Positions 1 to 5,061 are shown, counted from the stretch's first letter. The stretch: DNA of 5,246 nucleotides from Bacillota bacterium (GCA_017439615.1 JAFSIU010000107.1:1-5246), one strand, 5' to 3'. Made by a program: numbers and translations. The notes: generated from the sequence alone by a model not told the origin.

Positions 1-85
1 AAACAGGCATTTTACTCTCTCGCAGGAAAAGGGATATAAGTGCTGTAAGCAGCGCAAAAAAAGATATTGTCAACACATTTTCCAT
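1..85 (-). CDS. spoIIIAD: Stage III sporulation protein AD, N-terminal part only (cut by window edge)
   Basis: Only the first 28 codons are present; the gene continues beyond position 1. The visible peptide begins MENVLTISFF and is a hydrophobic helix followed by LRESK and MPV. This matches the start of the SpoIIIAD family, where a first membrane helix ends in a charged stretch such as VKEQKP. The start ATG lies 7 bases after the spoIIIAC stop, and a GAGG ribosome binding site sits inside the end of spoIIIAC, so the two are almost certainly translated from one transcript. In the family SpoIIIAD is a small polytopic protein of the mother-cell membrane and part of the SpoIIIA-SpoIIQ complex that supports the forespore after engulfment. 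The identity rests on the short peptide plus the canonical AA-AB-AC-AD order. Confidence 0.85.
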   Translation of the reverse strand, partial: MENVLTISFFALLTALISLFLRESKMPV

Positions 86-92
86 AGCAGCC

Positions 93-293
93 TCAGAAAA
101 TATTAAAAACAGAGCGCACACCCGAATAAAGCTCAGATAAAAGCGGTATCAATTTGATCAGCCCGATGGCAAGCCCTGCCATCAGTGTCAGATAAGCATA
201 TTCATCTCTGCCTGCCTGTTTCAAGAAGGTGTGCAGAATAGTAACTATCAAGGCAAGACCTGCCAGAAAAAAAACGACCGAGGTATCCGACAT
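93..293 (-). CDS. spoIIIAC: Stage III sporulation protein AC
   Basis: This is a 66-residue membrane protein, close to the roughly 68 residues usual for SpoIIIAC. Two hydrophobic helices are visible, at about residues 6-24 and 33-53. They are separated by the family-typical polar loop after the HTFLKQAGRDEYAY segment, which resembles the HT-L-Q-G-K-EYA pattern of Bacillus subtilis SpoIIIAC. The ATG is supported by a GGAGG site at 301-305 with a 7-base spacer. The gene starts 16 bases after spoIIIAB and ends 7 bases before spoIIIAD, so it is translationally packed in the operon. SpoIIIAC is a mother-cell membrane component of the SpoIIIA complex; its precise molecular role in the family is less clear than that of SpoIIIAA or SpoIIIAH. 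Nothing unusual was seen in the reading frame. Confidence 0.93.
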   Translation of the reverse strand: MSDTSVVFFLAGLALIVTILHTFLKQAGRDEYAYLTLMAGLAIGLIKLIPLLSELYSGVRSVFNIF

Positions 294-309
294 AAAACAA
301 CCTCCAAGA

Positions 310-807
310 CTATATTAAAAACATAACTAGCATTATTCCGCCGCCCCAACCGAGCAATCTGTAAACTCTGCCCATTCCAATATGCTCTTTTTCGGCATCC
401 TGCTCAAGTACGGCAAGGCGCGTTCTGCAAAGCTCAATTCTTTTGAGCTGGTCATTTCTATCCGAAAGCCCTAGTCCGAGCGCGAAATCTTCAATCAGCG
501 CCCTATCCTCAGGCAAAAGATATATATTCTTAGCAAGAGATGCCGCCTCCTCCAGCCATATACTTTCGGCACTGCGTCCAAAGCTATGCTCAAGCTGCTC
601 ACCAATATTGAAGAAAAAATCTCCGACTGCACCTTTGGCCTGTCTGCCACTATTCTTCAGTGCCTGCGGCAAGGGCTGCAAGGAATAACCGATTTCTGTT
701 GAAAGTGCCAGCAGGCCTCTTTGAAATTGCTTCAGATGCTCTGTTCTGCTTTGCAGACGGGAAGCAAAATATTGTCCTGCCAAGCCGCAGCTTCCGATAA
801 TAAGCAA
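310..807 (-). CDS. spoIIIAB: Stage III sporulation protein AB (start codon uncertain)
   Basis: The open frame gives 165 residues from a TTG at 805-807, against about 170 for the family. The protein has an N-terminal hydrophobic segment (LLIIGSCGLAG), a largely helical charged middle with the family-like stretch FALGLGLSDRNDQ near residues 108-120, and a C-terminal hydrophobic tail (GGGIMLVMFLI). This is the SpoIIIAB layout, and the cytoplasmic part of that family is related to GspF of type II secretion. It sits between spoIIIAA and spoIIIAC as expected. The TTG start is doubtful because it lies about 24 bases from the GGAGG at 832-836. Aligning with B. subtilis SpoIIIAB from memory suggests the N-terminus begins several residues upstream, near position 828 (an ATA codon). 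Alternatively, loss of one base from the six-T run at 806-811 would put an ATG at 820 in frame, giving MDWFLLII. The identity is secure; the exact start is not. Confidence 0.9.
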   Translation of the reverse strand: MLIIGSCGLAGQYFASRLQSRTEHLKQFQRGLLALSTEIGYSLQPLPQALKNSGRQAKGAVGDFFFNIGEQLEHSFGRSAESIWLEEAASLAKNIYLLPEDRALIEDFALGLGLSDRNDQLKRIELCRTRLAVLEQDAEKEHIGMGRVYRLLGWGGGIMLVMFLI

Positions 808-830
808 AAAACCAATCCATTCTGCTATTT

Positions 831-841
831 TCCTCCCCTCC
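831..841 (-). promoter_or_regulatory. Double Shine-Dalgarno sequence before spoIIIAB
   Basis: Read on the minus strand the sequence is GGAGGGGAGGA, with A residues on both sides, directly after the spoIIIAA stop. It contains two overlapping GGAGG cores and is preceded by A's, so it includes the full anti-16S match AAAGGAGG. It decides the start question for spoIIIAB. The first core is 8 bases from an in-frame ATA at 828. The second is 11 bases from an ATG at 820 that is out of frame. Neither is well placed for the in-frame TTG at 807. Confidence 0.75.
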
Positions 842-846
842 TTTTT

Positions 847-1782
847 TTATATAGCCTTATATAAAGTTTCACCTTTGGCATTCCATATCTGCTCCAAAGT
901 GCCCGGCCCTTGTCTTGCAGAATAAAGCACAAGACGTTCAAAACAATTTTGTTTCAGCATTTCACCCAGTACGGGGCGACTCAGTGCCTCACTTCTGCTG
1001 CCTGCATGAGCAGTTGCAATCACCTTTACACCCGTATTGACAGCTTCAAAAATAGCTTCCATATCCTCCCTGCGACCTATCTCATCACAAATTATCACCT
1101 GCGGCGACATAGAACGCAGCATCAGCATTATCCCTTCTGCCTTCGGACAGGCATCAATGACATCGCAGGTAGTGCCGACCGATAATTGAGCACCGCCGTG
1201 GCTCATTGCAGCGAGCTCGGAGCGCTCATCAATGATACCCACTTGCAGAGCATAAGTCTCGGATAAGGAGAAGGCTATATCACGCAATACAGTCGTTTTG
1301 CCGCAGCCGGGAGGCGAAATGATAAGAGAGTGCAAGGGCAGGCCGCTTTTCTGTATTAAATGCCTCATCAGACTATCTGCACAGCCTTTTTTCTGTTTTG
1401 CGATACGCAGATTAACAGAACATATATCTCTTTGGCTTCGGATATGACCGTTTTCAAGTACTGCATGACCACAAAGACCTGCACGGTGTCCGCCCGGCAA
1501 GGTGATATAGCCGCGGCGAAGCTCTTCGTCGAGTGCATAAAATGAGCTTTGCGAAAGCATCATAAGTGTCTTTTCCAAATCATCTTTCATGACTATTAAA
1601 GCATTTTCCCGCTGCGTGCTCAATTCACCTTGCAAAGTAAGAAAAAACAAAGCATTATATTTCCGCAGGCAAAGCGGCTGACCGATACGCAGTCTTATCT
1701 CCTCCAAGACATCGAGCTCCTCACCAGAAAGTTTTTGCAGAGCTTTTTGCAGACGCGGTGAAAGATAATCAAAAATCTTCAT
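847..1782 (-). CDS. spoIIIAA: Stage III sporulation protein AA, ATPase of the SpoIIIA complex
   Basis: This 311-residue protein is close to the usual length of about 307. The Walker A loop is SPPGCGKTT at about residues 156-164, the Walker B strand is VIICDEIG at about 229-236, and there is a VGIIDERSEL segment at 181-190 and an ATAHAGS motif at 257-262. The N-terminal third contains the family-typical IRLRIGQPL and GGHRAGLCG segments. SpoIIIAA is a soluble AAA-type secretion ATPase related to the GspE/PilB group. In the mother cell it is thought to power the SpoIIIA-SpoIIQ channel that links mother cell and forespore. The start ATG has a GGGAGGA site with a 7-base spacer. It is the first gene of the operon, with spoIIIAB starting within about 20-40 bases of its stop. 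In the family this operon is transcribed by mother-cell sigma-E. Identity is very clear. Confidence 0.97.
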   Translation of the reverse strand: MKIFDYLSPRLQKALQKLSGEELDVLEEIRLRIGQPLCLRKYNALFFLTLQGELSTQRENALIVMKDDLEKTLMMLSQSSFYALDEELRRGYITLPGGHRAGLCGHAVLENGHIRSQRDICSVNLRIAKQKKGCADSLMRHLIQKSGLPLHSLIISPPGCGKTTVLRDIAFSLSETYALQVGIIDERSELAAMSHGGAQLSVGTTCDVIDACPKAEGIMLMLRSMSPQVIICDEIGRREDMEAIFEAVNTGVKVIATAHAGSRSEALSRPVLGEMLKQNCFERLVLYSARQGPGTLEQIWNAKGETLYKAI

Positions 1783-1800
1783 AGCTTATCCTCCCTGAAT

Positions 1801-1810
1801 TATTTATATG
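1801..1810 (-). promoter_or_regulatory. Possible sigma-E -10 element for the spoIIIA operon (weak)
   Basis: On the minus strand the sequence reads CATATAAATA, which resembles the CATA-type -10 of sigma-E promoters. It would start transcription about 20 bases before the spoIIIAA ATG, leaving room for the ribosome binding site. No convincing sigma-E -35 is seen 13-15 bases upstream, so this is a position-guided guess based on the known sigma-E control of spoIIIA operons. Confidence 0.2.
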
Positions 1811-1865
1811 AAAAAGGACAGGGAGTAGAACAAAAATAAATACAAAGAAAAATACCTGCTTTATA

Positions 1866-1894
1866 TTGACAGGCAGGCAAAATGCACATATAAT
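1866..1894 (+). promoter_or_regulatory. Consensus sigma-A promoter for the FMN riboswitch-ribU transcript
   Basis: A perfect -35 hexamer TTGACA at 1866-1871 and a perfect -10 hexamer TATAAT at 1889-1894 are separated by exactly 17 bases. Transcription should begin near 1901, about 13 bases before the riboswitch P1 stem. A full-consensus promoter suggests strong constitutive initiation, with control left to the riboswitch downstream. Confidence 0.92.
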
Positions 1895-1913
1895 GAAAAT
1901 ACAAATTTAATAG

Positions 1914-2030
1914 CTGTCTTCGGGGCGGGGTGCAATTCCCCACCGGTGGTAAAGCCCACGAGCCTTACAAAAGGTTGAATCGGTGAGATTCCGATGCCGA
2001 CGGTCATAGTCCGGATGGAAGAAGAAACAG
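1914..2030 (+). ncRNA. FMN riboswitch aptamer (RFN element)
   Basis: The conserved RFN blocks appear in order: TCTTCGGGGCGGGG, then AATTCCCCACCGGTGGTAAAG, CCCACGAGCC, ATCGGTGAGATTCCGATGCCGAC and GTCATAGTCCGGATGGAAGAAG, with only small differences from the common sequence. P1 is formed by CTGT-CTTC at 1914-1921 pairing with GAAG at 2021-2024 and ACAG at 2027-2030, with two unpaired A's on the 3' side. The stem following GAGCC is a short form (GCCTT with AAGGT, small loop). The element binds flavin mononucleotide. Its position ahead of a terminator and ribU indicates that high FMN shuts off riboflavin-uptake expression. Confidence 0.96.
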
Positions 2031-2043
2031 GCATAAGCTTTTT

Positions 2044-2074
2044 GCCCCATGCTTTTATGCATGGGCTTTTTGTT
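2044..2074 (+). terminator. Leader intrinsic terminator, expression platform of the FMN riboswitch
   Basis: CCCATGC at 2046-2052 pairs with GCATGGG at 2059-2065 around a TTTTAT loop. The stem is extended by G2044 with C2066 across one bulged C. A TTTTTGTTT tract follows immediately. It lies 14 bases after the aptamer and ends about 35 bases before the ribU ribosome binding site, as expected for FMN-induced premature termination. A short GGCA (2030-2033) to TGCC (2043-2046) pairing would compete with the base of this stem and is a candidate antiterminator; this was not tested by folding. Confidence 0.85.
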
Positions 2075-2122
2075 TATAGTCCTCAGACTTGCAAGGCAGC
2101 AAAGCAACAGGAGGAATTTTAT

Positions 2123-2674
2123 ATGGAAACCTTACTCAAACCGCGCAACAATGTGCACAAGCTGACTATTATGGCATTACTCACCGCCATCTCCATAGTC
2201 ATCGTAATTCCCTTCAACCCCTCGATTTTTGCCGCTGCACCATGGATGGAATATGATATGGCAGATGTTCCCGTGTTGCTTGCAACCTTTGCGCTTGGCC
2301 CCGTAGCAGGCTTGGAGGTTCTGGCTGCTGTATCTCTCCTGCAGGCTTTTCTGCTCGGCGGAAATGGTCTGGTAGGTGCTGTGATGCATTTTCTTGCTTC
2401 GGGAACCTTCATTCTGGTCGCCTACTTCATCTATAACAAAGGCAGAAGCGTCAAATCCATGCTGATCGGTCTTTTGCTTGGCACCTTGGCAATGGCTGCT
2501 ATGATGGTGCCGCTTAATCTCATCATCACCGTCAATTTCTACGGTCAGCCGATAGAAACAGTGAAGGCAATGCTTGTTCCCATCATCATTCCCTTCAATC
2601 TCATCAAGGCAGGTCTGAATTCCGTCATTTTCTTCGTGCTTTATCGCGTTTTGAAGGTAGTGCTGAAAAAATAA
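2123..2674 (+). CDS. ribU: Riboflavin transporter, ECF S-component RibU
   Basis: The 183-residue protein is highly hydrophobic with about six membrane segments, near the usual 190 residues for RibU. Family features are the YDMADVP segment at about 44-50, FALGPVAGLE at 56-65, the GLVGAVMHFLASGTF region at 82-96, and IIPFNLIKAG at 155-164. They correspond to the DFSDVP, GPLAG, NFIAGTLF and LPFNMIKG stretches of B. subtilis RibU. RibU is the membrane substrate-capture subunit that works with the shared energising module EcfA-EcfA'-EcfT; those genes are not in this window. The start is ATG 2123 because an AGGAGG at 2109-2114 sits 8 bases upstream. A longer in-frame opening from 1994 would translate the riboswitch and was not used. 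Control is by the FMN riboswitch in its own leader. Confidence 0.95.
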   Translation: METLLKPRNNVHKLTIMALLTAISIVIVIPFNPSIFAAAPWMEYDMADVPVLLATFALGPVAGLEVLAAVSLLQAFLLGGNGLVGAVMHFLASGTFILVAYFIYNKGRSVKSMLIGLLLGTLAMAAMMVPLNLIITVNFYGQPIETVKAMLVPIIIPFNLIKAGLNSVIFFVLYRVLKVVLKK

Positions 2675-2687
2675 TTATGCTTTACAT

Positions 2688-2722
2688 AAAAGGCAGGGAA
2701 CAGAATCTGTTCCCTGCCTTTT
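2688..2722 (+). terminator. Intrinsic terminator after ribU
   Basis: A perfect 16-bp inverted repeat (AAAAGGCAGGGAACAG at 2688-2703, complement at 2707-2722) surrounds a 3-base AAT loop. It begins 13 bases after the ribU stop. The U-run is only the four T's that end the 3' arm, but the very long GC-containing stem should terminate well. It isolates ribU from the HTH gene that follows. Confidence 0.85.
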
Positions 2723-2798
2723 AGCTATATTTTGCCAAAATACCACTAAAAAATTGCCTCTGCAACCGAAAGTTGCGGAAAAAGCACCTCAAAATTGG

Positions 2799-2827
2799 TA
2801 GAAAAGCGGGAACTTTTTCGCTATGAT
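2799..2827 (+). promoter_or_regulatory. Candidate sigma-A promoter of the HTH membrane-protein gene
   Basis: TAGAAA at 2799-2804 (4 of 6 to TTGACA) and TATGAT at 2822-2827 (5 of 6 to TATAAT) are 17 bases apart. The predicted start near 2834 lies just before the AGGAGG at 2843-2848. The spacer holds a small inverted repeat AAAAG-CGGGAA-CTTTT (2802-2817) that could be an operator for the HTH protein itself; this is inference only. Upstream at 2762-2776 there is a minor GCAAC/GTTGC hairpin of unknown meaning. Confidence 0.4.
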
Positions 2828-2856
2828 TTCAGTATAAAACACAGGAGGTGTTGCGA

Positions 2857-4035
2857 ATGACCTTTGAACAAAAGCTTCAGACCTTAAGAAAAGAAAACGG
2901 ATATTCACAGGAAGAATTGGCAGAAAAGCTTGGCGTTTCAAGACAGGCTGTTTCCAAATGGGAAACGGGTCTTTCCTACCCTGAAACAGAAAAGCTGATC
3001 GCACTGAGCAAGCTTTTTGATGTTTCACTCGATGAATTTCTGAAAGAAATGCCCAAAGCCAATCCTGCCGAGATGAATAAAAATATAGAAGGCAATAATT
3101 CAAGCGAGAAGAATTCAGCCTTTAATAATCCTTATAAAGAAGAGCCAAGAACACAAAACAGCTTCGTCAGCATTGAACAAAAGCCGAATCTGCTGAAAAA
3201 AGTCATCATCGCGCTTTGTGCCGCTGTACTGATTCTGCCTTTAGCTATGTTTTTATTCGGATATGCCACATCTTATGAAATTACGGACGGACAGCACACC
3301 GCACCATACAACACCGTTTTTGAAATCAAAACCATTACCGTTCCCGAAATAAAAACGGTTACCGTTGCAGAGACAATAACTGTTCCGCAGACAGTAACCG
3401 TAACAGAAACCGTAACGGTTTATGAAGAGGCAGAAGCGACAGCACCGACAGAGCCCGAAGCGGTGGAATACATTCTGCCACAGGGACAGGAACTTGCACT
3501 TTGGGTATTTGATTTTGCACAGCGTTGGCGCTTGGATTATATGCCTTACTTCGAGCAGGGCAAGGCTCCGACCGAAAGTCCCGAATATCTCTTCTGGGCA
3601 TTTGCCATCAATCTTGATAATTGGGGTGAGGATAAGGGCAGGATGAGCAAGGAATATGTGGGAGATGTCGTGCTGCAGCATTTCGGAGTGCCTGCTCTCA
3701 GCCATCTTTCCATGTGGAAGGGCTGGGATTATGAAAACGGGCTTTATACAGCCTATCCAGGCGGTCTCAAAGAGCTGCCGCTTTATGCCCTGCGTGAATT
3801 CAAAACATATTATGGCGAATACGGGCAGCCTGTCTATGAGGTGATAGTCGATTCATACAGCTTGGCAGACGGATATATTCCGAGTGCCGAGAATATTGAA
3901 AGCTTCCGCACACACATCATTGCACCAAATGAAAAGGATTGGCGTTGTGATGGCAGCGAAAGACTGGTCTTCACATTTTCGGGTTATTTCGAAAAACCGC
4001 TTTTCCTCGAGCATACATATATCACAGCAGACTGA
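2857..4035 (+). CDS. Membrane-anchored XRE-family HTH protein with Thr-Val repeats and unrecognised ectodomain
   Basis: The 392-residue protein has four parts. Residues 5-60 are an XRE/Cro-type helix-turn-helix; the core reads YSQEELAEKLGVSRQAVSKW, followed by PETEKLIALSKLFDVSLDEF, and both are very typical. Residues 61-112 are a polar Asn/Glu/Lys-rich linker. Residues 114-137 form one membrane helix (about KVIIALCAAV to LFLFGYATS), preceded by Lys-Lys, so the HTH should be cytoplasmic. Residues 159-188 are five T-[IV]-T-V units, then an acidic Ala/Thr/Pro-Glu stretch, and residues 205-392 are an aromatic-rich globular region I cannot assign. The single Cys in that domain makes a disulfide-bonded fold unlikely. 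The ATG at 2857 is chosen because AGGAGG at 2843-2848 is 8 bases upstream; in-frame GTG 2848 and TTG 2851 are too close to it. It is probably a single-gene unit. A plausible role is a one-component sensor that binds DNA inside and senses something outside, but no ligand or target is evident. Confidence 0.9.
   Translation: MTFEQKLQTLRKENGYSQEELAEKLGVSRQAVSKWETGLSYPETEKLIALSKLFDVSLDEFLKEMPKANPAEMNKNIEGNNSSEKNSAFNNPYKEEPRTQNSFVSIEQKPNLLKKVIIALCAAVLILPLAMFLFGYATSYEITDGQHTAPYNTVFEIKTITVPEIKTVTVAETITVPQTVTVTETVTVYEEAEATAPTEPEAVEYILPQGQELALWVFDFAQRWRLDYMPYFEQGKAPTESPEYLFWAFAINLDNWGEDKGRMSKEYVGDVVLQHFGVPALSHLSMWKGWDYENGLYTAYPGGLKELPLYALREFKTYYGEYGQPVYEVIVDSYSLADGYIPSAENIESFRTHIIAPNEKDWRCDGSERLVFTFSGYFEKPLFLEHTYITAD
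3331..3420 (+). repeat. Degenerate coding repeat encoding T-[IV]-T-V units
   Basis: Within the HTH membrane-protein gene, five copies of Thr-Ile/Val-Thr-Val occur at residues 159, 167, 173, 179 and 185. The last four have a strict 6-residue (18-base) period and the first is offset by 8. The DNA units share ACNGTNACNGTN-like sequence but differ at wobble positions, so the repeat is kept at the protein level rather than being a fresh tandem duplication. It lies just outside the predicted membrane helix and would make an extended beta-type or O-modifiable stalk. Confidence 0.8.
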
Positions 4036-4729
4036 CGAGATATATAACAACCAGATGAGCGGGATAATAGATATAGAACAGATTTTTCATTTTCCATTTG
4101 CCACGTTTGCCGTTATAGAGCGCAAGCAAAGGCAATGCCGCAAAGCTATACCATTGCATACCGCCGAGATCGATCGCCAAAAGAAGCATACCAAGAGCAG
4201 CGAGCAGCAGCTTGCTGCTTTTCTTTTTGCCCAGGAAAACAAAAAGCGGCAGCACAACTCCCCAGATGCCATAGTCGATCCAAAAATCAGTACGCGGCAA
4301 AAGCAGAGGCAGCTCGGTGCAGATAAAAATCACCGCTGCAAGCACTGCGCCCGCAACCAAGCCTCCCTGCAGATTTTGCTTTTTTAGGCAAAAGTCAAAG
4401 GCATAGATAAGGCAAACGGACAGCGAAAAGGTTACCAGAATACATTGATAAAGCGAGCCCATCACAAAGAAATAGACCAATTGACAAACAAAGGCAAGCA
4501 AAGCAAGATTTAAAAGATATTTGCGGCGCTTTTTAGTATAAAAAGCGCCTTCGGCTATCATATAGGCGAAAATCGGCAGCGCAAGCCTTCCTATCGTCTG
4601 TAGGAAGTCAAACTGCGGCAAAAGCTCTTTGCCGACATGATCACAGGTCATTGCCAGCAAGGCTATGATTTTCAATTGATTGTTTGTGAGCAGTCCATTG
4701 GAAAAGAATTCGCGCAGTTTGATCAGCAT
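4022..4729 (-). CDS. TraX-family polytopic membrane protein
   Basis: This is a 235-residue integral membrane protein with about eight hydrophobic segments. It shows the TraX family signature: LKIIALLAMTCDHVGKELLP at residues 19-38, with the conserved Asp-His at 30-31; IGRLALPIFAYMIAEGAFYT at 46-65, followed by a basic KKRRKYLL; and a C-terminal YIYYPAHLVVIYLVSLL in which Tyr-Pro-x-His is typical. F-plasmid TraX N-acetylates pilin, but chromosomal Bacillota homologues have no established substrate. They are often viewed as acyltransferase-like membrane proteins. No conjugation genes are nearby, so a pilin role is not implied. The ATG at 4729 is chosen because AAGGAGG at 4736-4742 lies 6 bases upstream; an in-frame TTG at 4750 would place that site inside the gene. 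Its 3' end overlaps the HTH gene by 14 bases on the opposite strand. A weak -10-like GATAAT is seen at 4769-4774 without a good -35. Confidence 0.88.
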   Translation of the reverse strand: MLIKLREFFSNGLLTNNQLKIIALLAMTCDHVGKELLPQFDFLQTIGRLALPIFAYMIAEGAFYTKKRRKYLLNLALLAFVCQLVYFFVMGSLYQCILVTFSLSVCLIYAFDFCLKKQNLQGGLVAGAVLAAVIFICTELPLLLPRTDFWIDYGIWGVVLPLFVFLGKKKSSKLLLAALGMLLLAIDLGGMQWYSFAALPLLALYNGKRGKWKMKNLFYIYYPAHLVVIYLVSLL

Positions 4730-4801
4730 ATGCCGCCTCCTTCCGAACAATTTTGTGCAATCTTCTTTATTATCTTAACATAATGACTGCATAATTGCCA
4801 T

Positions 4802-4833
4802 AAAAAAAGAGAGCTTTGAAAAAAGCTCTCTTT
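4802..4833 (-). terminator. Intrinsic terminator of the RHH gene, overlapping its stop codon
   Basis: On the minus strand a 12-bp perfect stem AAAGAGAGCTTT (4822-4833) and AAAGCTCTCTTT (4806-4817) closes a TTTC loop and runs into a T tract that reaches 4802. The TAA stop of the small RHH gene (4832-4834) shares two bases with the 5' arm. It ends the RHH transcript before the TraX-family gene. Confidence 0.88.
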
Positions 4834-5011
4834 AGTCATTTTCACCTTCTTGTAATTCATCCAGAGCCATACGCACAGCTGCAATGACAAAAGCGGAGAA
4901 GTTGCATTGTTTGCCTGCGATTTTCCCTTGAACTTCATCAACCATCTCTTTAGGGAAAGCAACATTCATATACCTCACAGAAGGCACATAGGGAATTTCA
5001 AACTTGCTCAT
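4832..5011 (-). CDS. Small ribbon-helix-helix-like protein, probable DNA-binding regulator
   Basis: The protein is 59 residues. After a short N-terminal tail (MSKFEIPYVPSV), residues 13-19 (RYMNVAF) fit the beta strand of a ribbon-helix-helix fold. PKEMVDEVQGKIAG (20-33) fits helix A, and NFSAFVIAAVRMALDEL (38-54) fits helix B with the typical Ser-x-Phe-Val/Ile opening. This is the layout of CopG/Arc-type repressors, which bind DNA as dimers of dimers. The C-terminus is acidic (EGEND). The ATG at 5011 is chosen over a TTG at 5026 because GAGGTG at 5017-5022 lies 5 bases upstream. No toxin gene is adjacent, so a toxin-antitoxin role is not supported. The gene stands alone between the tuf terminator and its own terminator. 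The large inverted repeat upstream could be its operator. The fold is judged by pattern only. Confidence 0.8.
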   Translation of the reverse strand: MSKFEIPYVPSVRYMNVAFPKEMVDEVQGKIAGKQCNFSAFVIAAVRMALDELQEGEND

Positions 5012-5043
5012 AAAAACACCTCGCAATATTTAGCATTGCATAA

Positions 5044-5049
5044 AGTATA
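5044..5049 (-). promoter_or_regulatory. Candidate -10 element of the RHH gene
   Basis: On the minus strand TATACT (5 of 6 to TATAAT) lies 21 bases upstream of the GAGGTG ribosome binding site. Seventeen bases further upstream is CAGAAA, a poor -35 that falls inside the 5' part of the large inverted repeat. A promoter here would start near 5037, inside a GCATTGCA motif at 5033-5040. Confidence 0.35.
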
Positions 5050-5061
5050 AAATGGATAGCT

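Noticed and set aside
1907..2107. A minus-strand open frame across the FMN riboswitch
   Set aside because: The conserved RFN sequence on the plus strand explains this region fully.
1994..2122. A 43-codon N-terminal extension of ribU opening inside the riboswitch
   Set aside because: It would translate the FMN aptamer and the leader terminator, and the ATG at 2123 has a perfect AGGAGG at 8 bases.
2762..2776. GCAAC-CGAAA-GTTGC hairpin between ribU and the HTH gene as a terminator or regulatory RNA
   Set aside because: Only five base pairs, no T-tract on the plus strand, and the ribU terminator is already present 40 bases upstream.
3253..3705. A 150-residue minus-strand open frame rich in Cys, Tyr, Gly and Asn
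   Set aside because: It is the antisense shadow of the Thr-Val repeat region; the low-complexity composition is a by-product of the ACNGTN repeats and there is no ribosome binding site.
4022..4729. The TraX homologue as evidence of a conjugative element
   Set aside because: No relaxase, coupling protein, integrase or attachment repeats are present, and the flanking genes are core chromosomal ones.
4723..4965. An 80-residue minus-strand open frame overlapping the RHH gene and the TraX start
   Set aside because: It lies in another frame over the RHH gene and its terminator, has no ribosome binding site, and lacks a recognisable protein pattern.
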